From NCBI RefSeq assembly GCF_003205835.1, contig NZ_CP029773.1, forward strand, positions 124,001 to 188,000: a stretch of 64,000 nucleotides of DNA. Reading direction: 5' to 3'. This DNA is from Stenotrophomonas maltophilia (lineage in GTDB: Bacteria > Pseudomonadota > Gammaproteobacteria > Xanthomonadales > Xanthomonadaceae). The stretch's first letter is position 1. Each line of letters begins with the position of its first letter. The notes under the pieces are model-generated. The model searched no databases and was not told the origin of the DNA. It was given only the letters and a program-made list of their open reading frames with translations. The position numbers and the translations under genes are program-made. Positions 9,351-18,773 of this stretch are shown one piece after another.

Positions 9351-10781
9351 ATGAAGATGCGCCTTCTCACCGGGTGGCAAGCCCGGTTCCACTTCGTGTG
9401 CCTGTTGATGCTGCTCAGCGCGCTGGCCGCCGGTGCGTGGCCGGGCAATGCCCACGCGCAGGTCCAGGTGTCGCCGCTGCCGAGCGAAAGCGTGGCGGTC
9501 GAACCACTGCAGGATCCTGCAGCGGCAGCCGCTGCACCGGCGATGGCCGAAGCGGCCGCCGCCTATGACCGCGGCGACGTGGCGTGGATGCTGACGTCCA
9601 CCCTGCTGGTGCTGCTGATGGTGGTGCCGGGGCTGGCGTTGTTCTACGGCGGCCTGGTGCGTTCGAAGAACGTGCTGTCGGTGCTCAGCCAGATCCTGGT
9701 GGTGTTCTCGCTGGTGCTGCTGCTGTGGGTGGCCTATGGCTACAGCGCGGTGTTCAGCGCCGGCAACCCGTTCTTCGGCTCGTTCACCGAATTCGCCTTC
9801 CTCAAGGGCTTCACCCCCGATTCGGTGGGCAACACGCCGATCAAGGGCCTGCCGGATTACCTGTTCGTCGCCTTCCAGTCGACCTTCGCCGGCATCACCA
9901 CCGCGCTGATCGTCGGTGCCTTCGCCGAGCGCATCAAGTTCCGTGCGGTGCTGCTGTTCTCGGCGCTGTGGTTCACTCTCAGCTACATCCCGATGGCGCA
10001 CATCGTCTGGGGCGGCGGCTATTTGGGTGAACTGGGCGCGATCGACTTCGCCGGTGGCACCGTGGTCCACATCAATGCGGGCGTGGCTGGCCTGGTGGCC
10101 GCATGGTTCGTCGGCAAGCGCCTGGGCTATGGCCAGACCGCGCTGAAGCCGCACAACGTGCCGTTCACCTATATCGGCGCGATGCTGCTGTGGGTCGGCT
10201 GGTTCGGCTTCAACGCGGGCTCCGCCGCCGCTGCCGATACCGTCGCCTCGCTGGCCTTCCTCAATACCGTGCTGGCGACTGCCGCAGCGGTGCTCGGCTG
10301 GACGCTGGTGGAAGCAATCAGCAAGGGCAAGCCGTCGGCACTGGGCGCAGCCTCGGGCGCGGTGGCCGGCCTGGTCGGCATCACCCCGGCCTGCGGCACC
10401 GTCGGCCCGCTCGGCGCGATCATCATCGGCTTCGTCGCCGGCGTGGTCTGCGTGTGGGGCGTGACCGGTTTGAAGCGCCTGCTGAAGGTGGACGACACCG
10501 CCGACGTGTTCGGTGTGCATGGTGTCGGCGGCATCGTCGGCGCGATTCTCACTGGTGTGTTCAGTGCACAGTCGCTGGGCGGCACCAAGGCCGATCTGGA
10601 TATCGCCCACCAGGTCTGGGTGCAGGTGGTCAGCGTCGGCCTGACCGTGGTCTGGTCGGCGGTGGTGACCACGCTGATCCTGCTGGTGGTGCGCAGCGTG
10701 GTCGGCCTGCGCGTGACCGAGGAAGCGGAACGCACGGGCCTGGATGTGACTTCGCACGGCGAGTCCGCCTACGAGGCCTGA
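9351..10781 (+). CDS. amtB: Ammonium transporter AmtB
   Basis: This inner-membrane channel of the Amt/Mep/Rh family takes up ammonium and is blocked by GlnK under nitrogen excess. The 476-residue protein has an N-terminal hydrophobic signal-like segment (about 10-32) and a Pro/Ala-rich linker. About eleven membrane helices begin at VAWMLTSTLLVLLMVVPGL. Family motifs include LFYGGLVRSKNVLS, GNP-F near the periplasmic vestibule, TVVHINAG (first pore His), GWFGFNAGSA and VHGVGGIVG (second conserved His). It forms an operon with glnK and precedes an accessory region. Confidence 0.96.
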   Translation: MKMRLLTGWQARFHFVCLLMLLSALAAGAWPGNAHAQVQVSPLPSESVAVEPLQDPAAAAAAPAMAEAAAAYDRGDVAWMLTSTLLVLLMVVPGLALFYGGLVRSKNVLSVLSQILVVFSLVLLLWVAYGYSAVFSAGNPFFGSFTEFAFLKGFTPDSVGNTPIKGLPDYLFVAFQSTFAGITTALIVGAFAERIKFRAVLLFSALWFTLSYIPMAHIVWGGGYLGELGAIDFAGGTVVHINAGVAGLVAAWFVGKRLGYGQTALKPHNVPFTYIGAMLLWVGWFGFNAGSAAAADTVASLAFLNTVLATAAAVLGWTLVEAISKGKPSALGAASGAVAGLVGITPACGTVGPLGAIIIGFVAGVVCVWGVTGLKRLLKVDDTADVFGVHGVGGIVGAILTGVFSAQSLGGTKADLDIAHQVWVQVVSVGLTVVWSAVVTTLILLVVRSVVGLRVTEEAERTGLDVTSHGESAYEA

Positions 10782-10824
10782 GGTATCGGCGAGCGGCCCT
10801 GCGGGGCCGCCTGCCGCCGCCACG

Positions 10825-10921
10825 GTGGGTGCCGACCGTTGGTCGGCACTTCTACTGCTCTGGTAGGTGCCAAGCTTGCTTGGCACTGTCGGCGACTCAG
10901 CCACGCATGGCGTGGCTCTAC
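10825..10921. repeat. Cluster of three GTAG/REP-like palindromes
   Basis: Three different short stem-loops follow one another after amtB: GTGCCGACC/GGTCGGCAC ending TCTAC (10825-10854), GTAG-GTGCCAAGC/GCTTGGCAC (10863-10886) and AGCCACGC/GCGTGGCT ending CTAC (10899-10921). Their mixture suggests repeated insertion of several REP subfamilies at the edge of the accessory patch. Confidence 0.8.
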
Positions 10922-10999
10922 CGTTCCTGCTTCAATGGCTGTCTGCAGGTGTGCGTGTTCGCCACCAACGACTTCGATGGACTACAGAACGGAGCAGGT

Positions 11000-11467
11000 G
11001 TGATCCAGGCGACTTCCGCAGCAGTGATGGAAGACATCGAATGGTATGTCTACCTGCTGACCCTGGGCGACTACAGTCCGCATGCGTTTGTGGACGGCGC
11101 GGCTGGCGCAGCAGATCGAGAACGCTGGAGCTTCGCCGTGGAGCTCACCTATCGCTGCCTTTCCTCCGGTCTGTGGCGGCTGACCTACCACGACCTGCTG
11201 GCAGATCTGGGGTTTCCCAGCATCGATGCCTTCTGCCACAAGCTCTCGGTTGTCCGTCCGGATCAGCTTTCCGACGAGGGGCAGGTGCTGTGGCTGGATA
11301 CCTACATGGAAGCAACGGAGCTGTGCCTGGATCTGGTCTCGCGTTACCTGCGTTCGCAGTCGAGCGATGAGACGACCTTTCATCCAGGATTCTACGATGA
11401 GATCGAACGGATGTTCTCCGACGCCGGAGTACCCTGGAGCCGTGGGCCGGTATTTCCCATCGGCTGA
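11000..11467 (+). CDS. Hypothetical protein, orphan immunity-like
   Basis: This is a 155-residue acidic soluble protein that I do not recognise. The GTG at 11000 is used because GGAG lies five bases upstream; an in-frame ATG at 11027 (MEDIEWYVYLL) is an alternative. It is rich in aromatic residues and acidic helices (ERWSFAVELTYRCL, DTYMEATELCLDLVSRYL), with no signal or membrane segment. Its size, composition and position beside a partial Imm11-family gene resemble orphan immunity genes of contact-dependent or secreted toxin loci, but no toxin is present. The local GC content is lower than that of the flanking genes, suggesting acquisition. Confidence 0.6.
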   Translation: MIQATSAAVMEDIEWYVYLLTLGDYSPHAFVDGAAGAADRERWSFAVELTYRCLSSGLWRLTYHDLLADLGFPSIDAFCHKLSVVRPDQLSDEGQVLWLDTYMEATELCLDLVSRYLRSQSSDETTFHPGFYDEIERMFSDAGVPWSRGPVFPIG

Positions 11468-11488
11468 AGCACTTCCACGTGTGAACGG

Positions 11489-11938
11489 TTGCTCGCAGAA
11501 GAAGCCTTTTTCCTTCAAGCTATGCTCTGGATCAGGGTGTCCTGTCCCGTTGCCATCGTGAGTGCCCGGTGCCGTAGCGCACTGGAAGGTCCGCCAGAAG
11601 TCGACGGGCTCCATGCGAATGCCGCAATGGAACCTGTCGTGATTGAAGGCCAGCGCACGCGGGGAAGCTACTTTGTATTGATTGTCGAAACCTGCGTCGA
11701 CTGTGTCGGCGAATCACGCTCCGAATTCGGGAGATTCGAGCGGGATGATCCCGTGAGACCTGATCTCGCAGGGCAGTATCGCGCGTTTGCGAAGCTGGCT
11801 CTGGGTGGCGGGAAAGTGGGCTCGTGGCATATTTTCAGGATTGGCGGATTCGGTGCCGCACTGATCGTCAGTGGGGAAGTGAAGTCACGCCTTGAGTGGG
11901 CTGGCGTGACTGACGTGATCTTCGAGCAGGTCGGGTAG
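11489..11938 (+). CDS. Imm11-family (DUF1629, MXAN_0049-type) immunity-like protein, N-terminally truncated
   Basis: From about residue 22 the frame reads like the C-terminal two thirds of Imm11/DUF1629 proteins: IVSARCRSALEG, PVVIEGQ, CVDCVGESRSEF, then VGSWHIFRIGGF, ALIVS and LEWAGVTDVIFEQV. These proteins are usually about 190 residues, and the first ~55-60 residues that should precede the IVSAR stretch are absent; the residues upstream do not match. I therefore read it as a 5'-truncated remnant. The start is uncertain (ATG at 11489 or 11627). Family members are predicted antidotes to polymorphic toxins in myxobacteria and gamma-proteobacteria; function here is doubtful. Confidence 0.55.
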   Translation: MLAEEAFFLQAMLWIRVSCPVAIVSARCRSALEGPPEVDGLHANAAMEPVVIEGQRTRGSYFVLIVETCVDCVGESRSEFGRFERDDPVRPDLAGQYRAFAKLALGGGKVGSWHIFRIGGFGAALIVSGEVKSRLEWAGVTDVIFEQVG

Positions 11939-11989
11939 ACCGGAAGTGGGACAGGGGTTTCCGTTGCGGCAGCAGGGAATGGGTTTCGA

Positions 11990-12496
11990 ATGACTATCCA
12001 GGCAGTTCTCTTTCCCTACTGGACCGGCGATTGCCACGTTCCATCCAGCGAAGAGAAGATCGGTGACGCGCCGGTGGTACACCATGGGCAGGGACGGGGT
12101 GTCGGTGAAATCGCAGCGTGGCTGGATGGAGACTTCGGTCATCTCGGGCGCGGAAGCGAACTGCGGACCCGCAGTGCCTTTGCTGCGCCCACAAACGGTG
12201 ACGAGGGCAGCGCATGCGTCCACTATGGAGAGGGACATGCTGTCCTGCGGGCGGCCGATTTCTTCCTGGTGCATTCGCGATGGAACTCTCAGGACGTTGT
12301 CTTGTTGACGCGACCCCAGATACTGGCTGTGCTTGAGGGCTATGCAGTGTTTCGAAGCATGAATCCGCGGAAGAAGCATCGTCCGCCCATGCCGTTCGCC
12401 ATCGAGTACGAGGCCGAGGATGAAGAGGCGATCCGATTGTTCACCCAGGTTGGGGGCTGCTTCGAACCGGAGATGGATACTGGACCGGAGTACTGA
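11990..12496 (+). CDS. Hypothetical protein
   Basis: This is a 168-residue soluble acidic protein that I do not recognise. Third-position G/C preference is moderate, and the C-terminal half (FFLVHSRWNSQDVVLLT, followed by YAVFRSMNPRKKH and an acidic EYEAEDEEAIRLF) looks like a folded domain. No signal peptide or membrane segment is seen. It lies in the same lower-GC patch as the Imm11 remnant and may be another orphan immunity or toxin-associated gene (inference from position only). The opposite strand also has a long open frame, but with a less natural amino-acid composition. Confidence 0.5.
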   Translation: MTIQAVLFPYWTGDCHVPSSEEKIGDAPVVHHGQGRGVGEIAAWLDGDFGHLGRGSELRTRSAFAAPTNGDEGSACVHYGEGHAVLRAADFFLVHSRWNSQDVVLLTRPQILAVLEGYAVFRSMNPRKKHRPPMPFAIEYEAEDEEAIRLFTQVGGCFEPEMDTGPEY

Positions 12497-12659
12497 ATGA
12501 CAGCTGCGCGGCTCCGGCACCCTGATGTTCCCGCGCATGTGCGCTGCACGAAGGAGCGACATGGCGGGCATGAGTAGCGGATCGTGGAAGTCTGCTCCAG
12601 GCAGCATGTGCATCGGTCATTGATCGGTACAGGTTCGATCAACCCGAATGGGGACGAAA

Positions 12660-12968
12660 ATGAGTGTCGCAGGTAGACGGACCTTGTTTCTATCAAGCGC
12701 CAGTGCACTGGCCTGGCTTTTCCTGCTCGCCCTTTGGGGGGCGGTCACTTTCAATCGGAACACCGACAACTCCCTCGGAATCTACGAGCTGTCCACTGTG
12801 CCGGGTGTAGAAGCACTCTTCTGGGTCTGCTTCTTCGGGCAGCCCATGCTGACCGTGGTGATGTTCATCCGGATGGCGTTGCGGCACCGCTCCGCGTTCT
12901 GCGAGATCCCACTCGCGATCGCGGTCTGGGGCCTGTTCCTGTACAACCTGTCGTTCTTTCGAAGTTGA
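12660..12968 (+). CDS. Small hypothetical inner-membrane protein
   Basis: The protein is about 102 residues with three predicted membrane helices (LFLSSASALAWLFLLALWGA, ALFWVCFFGQPMLTVVMFI, PLAIAVWGLFLYNLSFF). The ATG at 12660 is preferred because GGGGA lies just upstream; an ATG four codons earlier is in frame. No family is recognised. It ends the low-GC accessory patch. Small multi-pass proteins of this kind occur among orphan immunity genes, but nothing in the sequence proves that role. Confidence 0.6.
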   Translation: MSVAGRRTLFLSSASALAWLFLLALWGAVTFNRNTDNSLGIYELSTVPGVEALFWVCFFGQPMLTVVMFIRMALRHRSAFCEIPLAIAVWGLFLYNLSFFRS

Positions 12969-13090
12969 GCGGCACGCCGGCGTTGGCCTGACCAGGTCGT
13001 GCTGTCCCTGTGTGGACAGCGCGACCATCGGTGGCGTCGTCCGGCACATGGCCTCGAACGATAGACTCGATCCGTGGTTAGAATCTGCCC

Positions 13091-13837
13091 ATGATCAGCC
13101 CCCGCCTCCTGGCTCCCACACTGCTGGCCCTGGCCCTTTCGGCCTGCACCGCCACCGCGCCCGTGCAGCACAACCCGCTCGCCACCTGGGTGCCATCGCC
13201 GAACCAGAACGCGCGCACGCCCGTCATCATCGTCATCCACCACACCGAACAGAAATCGGTGCAGCAAAGCCTGCATACGCTGCGTACCGCCAACAGCGGT
13301 GGGCCGGTCAGCGCGCACTACCTGATCGGTGCCGATGGCCATCGCTATCAGCTGGTTGCCGATGAGCGCCGTGCCTGGCACGCCGGCGCCGGGCGCTGGG
13401 GCACCATCACCGATCTCAACTCCGCCTCGATCGGCATCGAGCTCGACAACGATGGCCGCAGCCCGTTCAGTGCGGCGCAGATCGAATCGCTGATCGTGCT
13501 GTTGCGCGATCTCACCACCCGGTTGAACATCCCTCCGCGCCAGGTGATCGGCCATGCCGACCTGGCGCCGACGCGCAAGCAGGACCCGAGCCGGTTCTTC
13601 CCGTGGCAGCAGCTGGCCGAGGCCGGTTTCGGCGTCTGGCCGCGCGCGGCCGACGGCGCGGCGCCGGAAGGCTTCGACGCGTGGAATGCGCTGGCCCGCT
13701 TCGGCTATCCGCTCGACAACCGGGACGCCACCGTCGCCGCCTTCCATCGCCGCTTCCGTGGCCGCGACGACCTGCCGAAGACGCTGGATGCCGAAGACGC
13801 CCGCATCCTGCATTCCCTGCTGCTGCAGACGCCCTGA
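13091..13837 (+). CDS. N-acetylmuramoyl-L-alanine amidase, AmiD-like lipoprotein
   Basis: This is a zinc amidase that cleaves between N-acetylmuramic acid and L-alanine in peptidoglycan or its fragments. The 248-residue protein starts with a lipoprotein signal (lipobox LSAC, Cys about 18). An Amidase_2/PGRP domain follows, with zinc-ligand His in IVIHHTEQ, SAHYLIGADG, and the second His region IGHADLAPTRKQDP. A C-terminal peptidoglycan-binding-like region (about 190-245) completes the AmiD-type architecture. It is probably anchored in the outer membrane. The MltA lipoprotein gene follows 67 bases downstream, so the two murein hydrolases may be co-expressed. Confidence 0.9.
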   Translation: MISPRLLAPTLLALALSACTATAPVQHNPLATWVPSPNQNARTPVIIVIHHTEQKSVQQSLHTLRTANSGGPVSAHYLIGADGHRYQLVADERRAWHAGAGRWGTITDLNSASIGIELDNDGRSPFSAAQIESLIVLLRDLTTRLNIPPRQVIGHADLAPTRKQDPSRFFPWQQLAEAGFGVWPRAADGAAPEGFDAWNALARFGYPLDNRDATVAAFHRRFRGRDDLPKTLDAEDARILHSLLLQTP

Positions 13838-13904
13838 TCCGGCGCATGAACGCTTGACCCCGCGCTGGGTTGCCGCCCAGCGGCCGGCACTCCACCATGG
13901 CGAC

Positions 13905-15071
13905 ATGATCGATTCCGCCACCTTCTTCAAGCGCAGGCACTGCATCCTGCTGGCAGCGGCCGTGCTCGCCGGCTGCTCCACCACCGCTCCCCGCACCGGA
14001 ACCGAAGTGCCGACGCCGGTCACGCCGCCCGCGGCCACCTATGCCAAGGCCGCATGGAGTGCACTGCCACCGGTCTCCGACAGCGATCTGCAGGCCGGCT
14101 TCGTTGCGTGGCGCAGCAGCTGCACGCGCCTGAAGAACGATGCGGTCTGGGCAAAACCCTGCGCCACCGCCGCGACGGTTTCGGACAAGGACCCGGCGGC
14201 GATCCGCCAGTTCCTGCAGCGCGATTTGGATGTCTATGCACTGCGTGCCGGCGGCCACCAGGCCGACGGGCTCATTACCGGCTACTACGAGCCGATCTAC
14301 CCCGGCAGTCTTACCCGTACCGACAAGGCGACGGTGCCGGTATACGGCACGCCGGATGATCTGATCGTGGTGCAGCTGGAGAGCGTCTACCCGGAGCTGA
14401 AGGGCAAGCGCCTGCGCGGGCGCGTCGAGGGCAAGGTGCTCAAGCCCTATGACGACGCCGGCACCATCGCGGCCAAGGGCGCCAAGGCCCCGGTACTGGC
14501 CTGGCTGACCGACCCGATGGACCTGCAGCTGCTGCAGATCCAGGGGTCGGGCAGGGTGCGCCTGGGCGACGGCACGCAGGTACGGCTGGCCTATGCCGAG
14601 CAGAATGGCCACCCCTACCGCGCCATCGGTCGCTGGCTGGTGGACCAGGGCCAGCTGAAGAAGGAAGACGTCACCATGGATGCGATCCGCGCCTGGGCCC
14701 GGGCCCATCCCGCGCGCGTGCCGGAACTGCTGCGCAGCAATCCCAGCTACGTGTTCTTCGTGCGCAACCCGGACAGCCCGGAGGGTCCACGTGGTTCACT
14801 GAACGTGCCGCTCACCGCTGGTTACAGCGTGGCGGTGGACCGCACCGTGGTGCCGCTGGGCAGCCTGCTGTGGCTGTCCACCACGCGCCCCGACGGCAGC
14901 CCGGTGGTGCGCCCGGTGGCCGCGCAGGACACCGGCGGCGCCATTGCCGGCGAAGTGCGCGCCGACCTGTACTGGGGCAGCGGCGATGCCGCCGGCAAGC
15001 TGGCCGGTGACATGAAGCAGAAGGGCAACATCTGGATGCTGTGGCCGAAGGGCGTGGCCTTGCCGAACTGA
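13905..15071 (+). CDS. mltA: Membrane-bound lytic murein transglycosylase A
   Basis: This outer-membrane lipoprotein cleaves the beta-1,4 bond of the murein glycan and forms 1,6-anhydro ends. The 388-residue protein has a lipobox VLAGC (Cys about 25). An MltA barrel domain follows, with the signature TGYYEPIYPGS and QGSGRVRLGDG, then GRWLVDQGQL. A C-terminal 3D domain contains the catalytic aspartate region (AAQDTGGAIAGEVRADLYWG), named for its three Asp residues. Length and domain order are normal. It follows the AmiD-like amidase and is followed by a GGGGTC-family palindrome. Confidence 0.93.
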   Translation: MIDSATFFKRRHCILLAAAVLAGCSTTAPRTGTEVPTPVTPPAATYAKAAWSALPPVSDSDLQAGFVAWRSSCTRLKNDAVWAKPCATAATVSDKDPAAIRQFLQRDLDVYALRAGGHQADGLITGYYEPIYPGSLTRTDKATVPVYGTPDDLIVVQLESVYPELKGKRLRGRVEGKVLKPYDDAGTIAAKGAKAPVLAWLTDPMDLQLLQIQGSGRVRLGDGTQVRLAYAEQNGHPYRAIGRWLVDQGQLKKEDVTMDAIRAWARAHPARVPELLRSNPSYVFFVRNPDSPEGPRGSLNVPLTAGYSVAVDRTVVPLGSLLWLSTTRPDGSPVVRPVAAQDTGGAIAGEVRADLYWGSGDAAGKLAGDMKQKGNIWMLWPKGVALPN

Positions 15072-15078
15072 ACCGACA

Positions 15079-15117
15079 GGGGGCGGATCCCTTTCCGCAG
15101 GGAAGGGCTCCGACCCC
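15079..15117. repeat. GGGGTC-family palindrome, copy 2
   Basis: Arms GGGCGGATCCC and GGGCTCCGACCCC around a CTTTCC/GGAA stem, placed eight bases after the mltA stop. It could also act as a terminator-like hairpin, but it lacks a T-run. Confidence 0.8.
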
Positions 15118-15179
15118 GGATGCCTGATAATGGCGCCATTCCGAACTCTCCGGCCGCCGCTGCGGCCAGGACCCCTGCA

Positions 15180-15494
15180 ATGACCTACGCAAAGCACAAC
15201 GCAAAATCCGGCGCGAAATCCGCCGCGAAGAAGTACTACAAGCACTGGGCCGAATCGGGCCTGGGCAAGGGCAACGTGCTGATGGAAGCCCGTGGCGAGA
15301 AGATCGTGCGCCAGGTGGAGATCTACGGCACCAAGATGGTCTGGGCCGACGAGCATGCCCACAGCGACGACCGCTTCCTGCTGGCCGACCAGCCGGTGTC
15401 GTTCCTGGATTTCGACGAAGACGACGAGATCAGCGCGCGCGAATTCGAAAGCGCCTGGAAGAAGGCCCGGGAAGCCACCGGCTACCCGGTGTAA
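15180..15494 (+). CDS. Conserved hypothetical small protein
   Basis: This 104-residue soluble protein has a Lys/Ala-rich basic N terminus (AKHNAKSGAKSAAKKYYKHWA), then an acidic C-terminal half (LDFDEDDEISAREFESAWKKA). The ATG at 15180 is used; an in-frame ATG at 15120 lies in the repeat-proximal spacer. I know of no assigned function. The charge asymmetry is conspicuous. It sits between two GGGGTC-family palindromes, upstream of ntrB. Confidence 0.7.
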   Translation: MTYAKHNAKSGAKSAAKKYYKHWAESGLGKGNVLMEARGEKIVRQVEIYGTKMVWADEHAHSDDRFLLADQPVSFLDFDEDDEISAREFESAWKKAREATGYPV

Positions 15495-15506
15495 CGCTGC
15501 CCGGCC

Positions 15507-15546
15507 GGGGTCGGAGCCCTTTCCTGACGGAAAGGGATCCGACCCC
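15507..15546. repeat. GGGGTC-family palindrome, copy 3
   Basis: Arms GGGGTCGGAGCCC and GGGATCCGACCCC around CTTTCC/GGAAAG. It ends 12 bases before the NtrC box at the ntrB start. Confidence 0.8.
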
Positions 15547-15558
15547 GGATCCGCGTTT

Positions 15559-15575
15559 TGCACTACATTGGTGCA
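15559..15575 (+). promoter_or_regulatory. NtrC-binding site abutting the ntrB start codon
   Basis: TGCACT-N5-GGTGCA is a full match to the NtrC dyad TGCACY-N5-GGTGCA. It ends one base before the ntrB ATG at 15576. A site over the promoter and translation start points to negative autoregulation by NtrC rather than enhancer activity (inference). Confidence 0.75.
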
Positions 15576-16629
15576 ATGTCCGACCCCGCGCCCCCACCGT
15601 CCCTCGATGCCCTCGGCACGCCGCTGGCCTGGGCCGGGGCCGATGGCTGCATCGCCGGCTGCAATCCGGCCTTCGCCCGCTGGCTGGGCGTCAGCGTCCG
15701 GCGCCTGCTGGGGCGGCCGCTGGCCGCACTGGAAGTGCAGGGCGAGGCACTGGCCCATTTCCTGGCTCGCGATGAGCGCGACAGCCTGCGCCTGAACCGG
15801 CTGGCGCTGGCGGTGCCCGGCGAGGCGCCGCGCTTCGCCGAGGGCTGGATGAGCCGCCGCGACGATGGCGGCTGGCTGCTGGAGGCGCATCCGGTCGATG
15901 AATTCCCCGGGCTGGACCCGACCCAGGCCCTGCCCAGCGCGCTCAGTGCGGCGTTGAAGGGCTTGGCCCACGAGCTGCGCAACCCGCTGGCCGGGCTGAA
16001 GGGCGCGGCCCAGTTGCTGGCCCGCCGCGCGGCCCAGCGCGACGCCAGCGAACGTGAGCTGATCGAACTGATCGGCTCCGAGATCGAGCGCCTCAACGGC
16101 CTGCTCGACCAGCTGCTGTCGCCGGCCCCGGCTGCACCGCATGCCGAACTGAACATCCACGCCGCGCTGGAACGCGTGCTGCGCCTGGCCGAGAACGAGG
16201 CCGGCTGGGCGGTACGCCTGCAGCGCGACTACGACCCCAGCATTCCCGAATTCCACGGCGACGCCGACCGCCTCACCCAGGCGGTGTGGAACCTGGTGCG
16301 CAATGCGATCCAGGCCGGCGCCGGCAGCATCACCCTGCGCACCCGCGTGGAGCATGGCGTGCGCATCGCCGAGCAGCTGCACACGCTGGCGCTGCGCCTG
16401 GAGATCGCCGACGACGGCCGTGGCGTGCCCGAGGAGCTGGCCGAGCACCTGTTCCTGCCCTTGGTCAGTGGCCGCGCCGAAGGCACTGGCCTGGGCCTGG
16501 CGCTGGCCCAGCAGGTCGCGCGCGAGCATCGCGGTACGCTGACCTACCGTTCGCGCCCGGGCCATACCGTGTTCACCCTGCTGCTGCCGATCATCAGCGG
16601 CGCCGCCCCGGCCGAGGAGGCCCCGCGCG

Positions 16630-16637
<8 letters not shown>
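15576..16637 (+). CDS. ntrB: Nitrogen regulation sensor histidine kinase NtrB
   Basis: This cytoplasmic kinase/phosphatase phosphorylates NtrC when nitrogen is low and dephosphorylates it with P-II. The 353-residue protein has an N-terminal PAS domain (about 15-110) and the DHp helix with the phosphorylated His132 in AHELRNPLAGLKGAAQLL. The ATPase domain has the N box VWNLVRNAIQAG, the G1 box DDGRGVPEE and the G2 box GTGLGLALAQQVA. No membrane segments are present, as usual for NtrB. It overlaps ntrC by eight bases, indicating translational coupling. An NtrC box abuts its start. Confidence 0.95.
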
Positions 16638-18078
<1,441 letters not shown>

Positions 18079-18171
18079 ACGGTCCCTGCACGCGATCCTC
18101 GCGCCCGCTTGCCGAACCGTTGATCGTTCATGGACGATGCCGTCCGTAGTGTCACCTGCAAGGAGTCTTCG

Positions 18172-18741
18172 ATGCGTCTGTCCTTTGCCATCCTGCCGTT
18201 GTCCGCCGCCGTGCTGCTGTCTGCCTGTGGCAGCGCACCGAAGAAGGCCGGGCCCACCCCGCCGCCGCCGACCGTGGTCAGCGCCGCGAAACAGGGCGAG
18301 GCCAACCTGTCGCCGGCCTCGGCCAGCATCGTCAGTGGCCGCATCGCGCTGATGGTGGAGCCCGGTGGCATCCACATCACCGGGCTGATTGGTGGCCTGC
18401 AGCCGATGCAGCAGGCCGGTTTCCACATCCACGAGCGCGGCGACTGCAGCGCGGTGGATGCCAGCAGTGCCGGCAACCACTTCAACCCCGGTGGCGCCGC
18501 GCATGGTCGCGCCGGCACCGGCAAGCACCACCTGGGCGACATGGACAACCTGCGTGCCGATGCCCAGGGCCGCGCCAACGTCGATATCCACCTCAAGGGC
18601 GTTACCCTTGGCGGAGGCGCCGCCACCGATATCGCCGGACGTGCACTGGTCGTGCATGCCAACGCCGACGACTATCGCAGCCAGCCCGCCGGCAATGCCG
18701 GTGTCCGCATCGCCTGTGGCGTGATCCGGGTTGTCCGCTGA
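18172..18741 (+). CDS. sodC: Superoxide dismutase [Cu-Zn], lipoprotein-like (first of tandem pair)
   Basis: This periplasmic or membrane-anchored enzyme dismutates superoxide. The 189-residue protein follows an AAGGAG site and begins with a lipoprotein signal (lipobox LLSAC, Cys about 16). The Cu/Zn ligands are visible as GFHIHERGDCS, AGNHFNPGG, KHHLGDMDNL and the late His in LVVHANADDY; disulfide Cys are in GDCS and IACG. The paralogue follows 32 bases downstream, so both are probably in one operon. Its linker is shorter than in the second copy. Confidence 0.92.
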   Translation: MRLSFAILPLSAAVLLSACGSAPKKAGPTPPPPTVVSAAKQGEANLSPASASIVSGRIALMVEPGGIHITGLIGGLQPMQQAGFHIHERGDCSAVDASSAGNHFNPGGAAHGRAGTGKHHLGDMDNLRADAQGRANVDIHLKGVTLGGGAATDIAGRALVVHANADDYRSQPAGNAGVRIACGVIRVVR

Positions 18742-18773
18742 TCACCGCAGGCTTCATCCAGGGAGAGATTCCA

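Noticed and set aside
10825-10921. Regularly spaced repeats as a possible CRISPR array
   Set aside because: The repeats differ from each other, are self-complementary REP types, and lack uniform spacers; no cas gene is present.
11885-12613. Minus-strand 242-codon frame across the accessory patch
   Set aside because: Its Cys/His/Pro-rich composition and lack of a ribosome site make the plus-strand 168-codon frame the better call.
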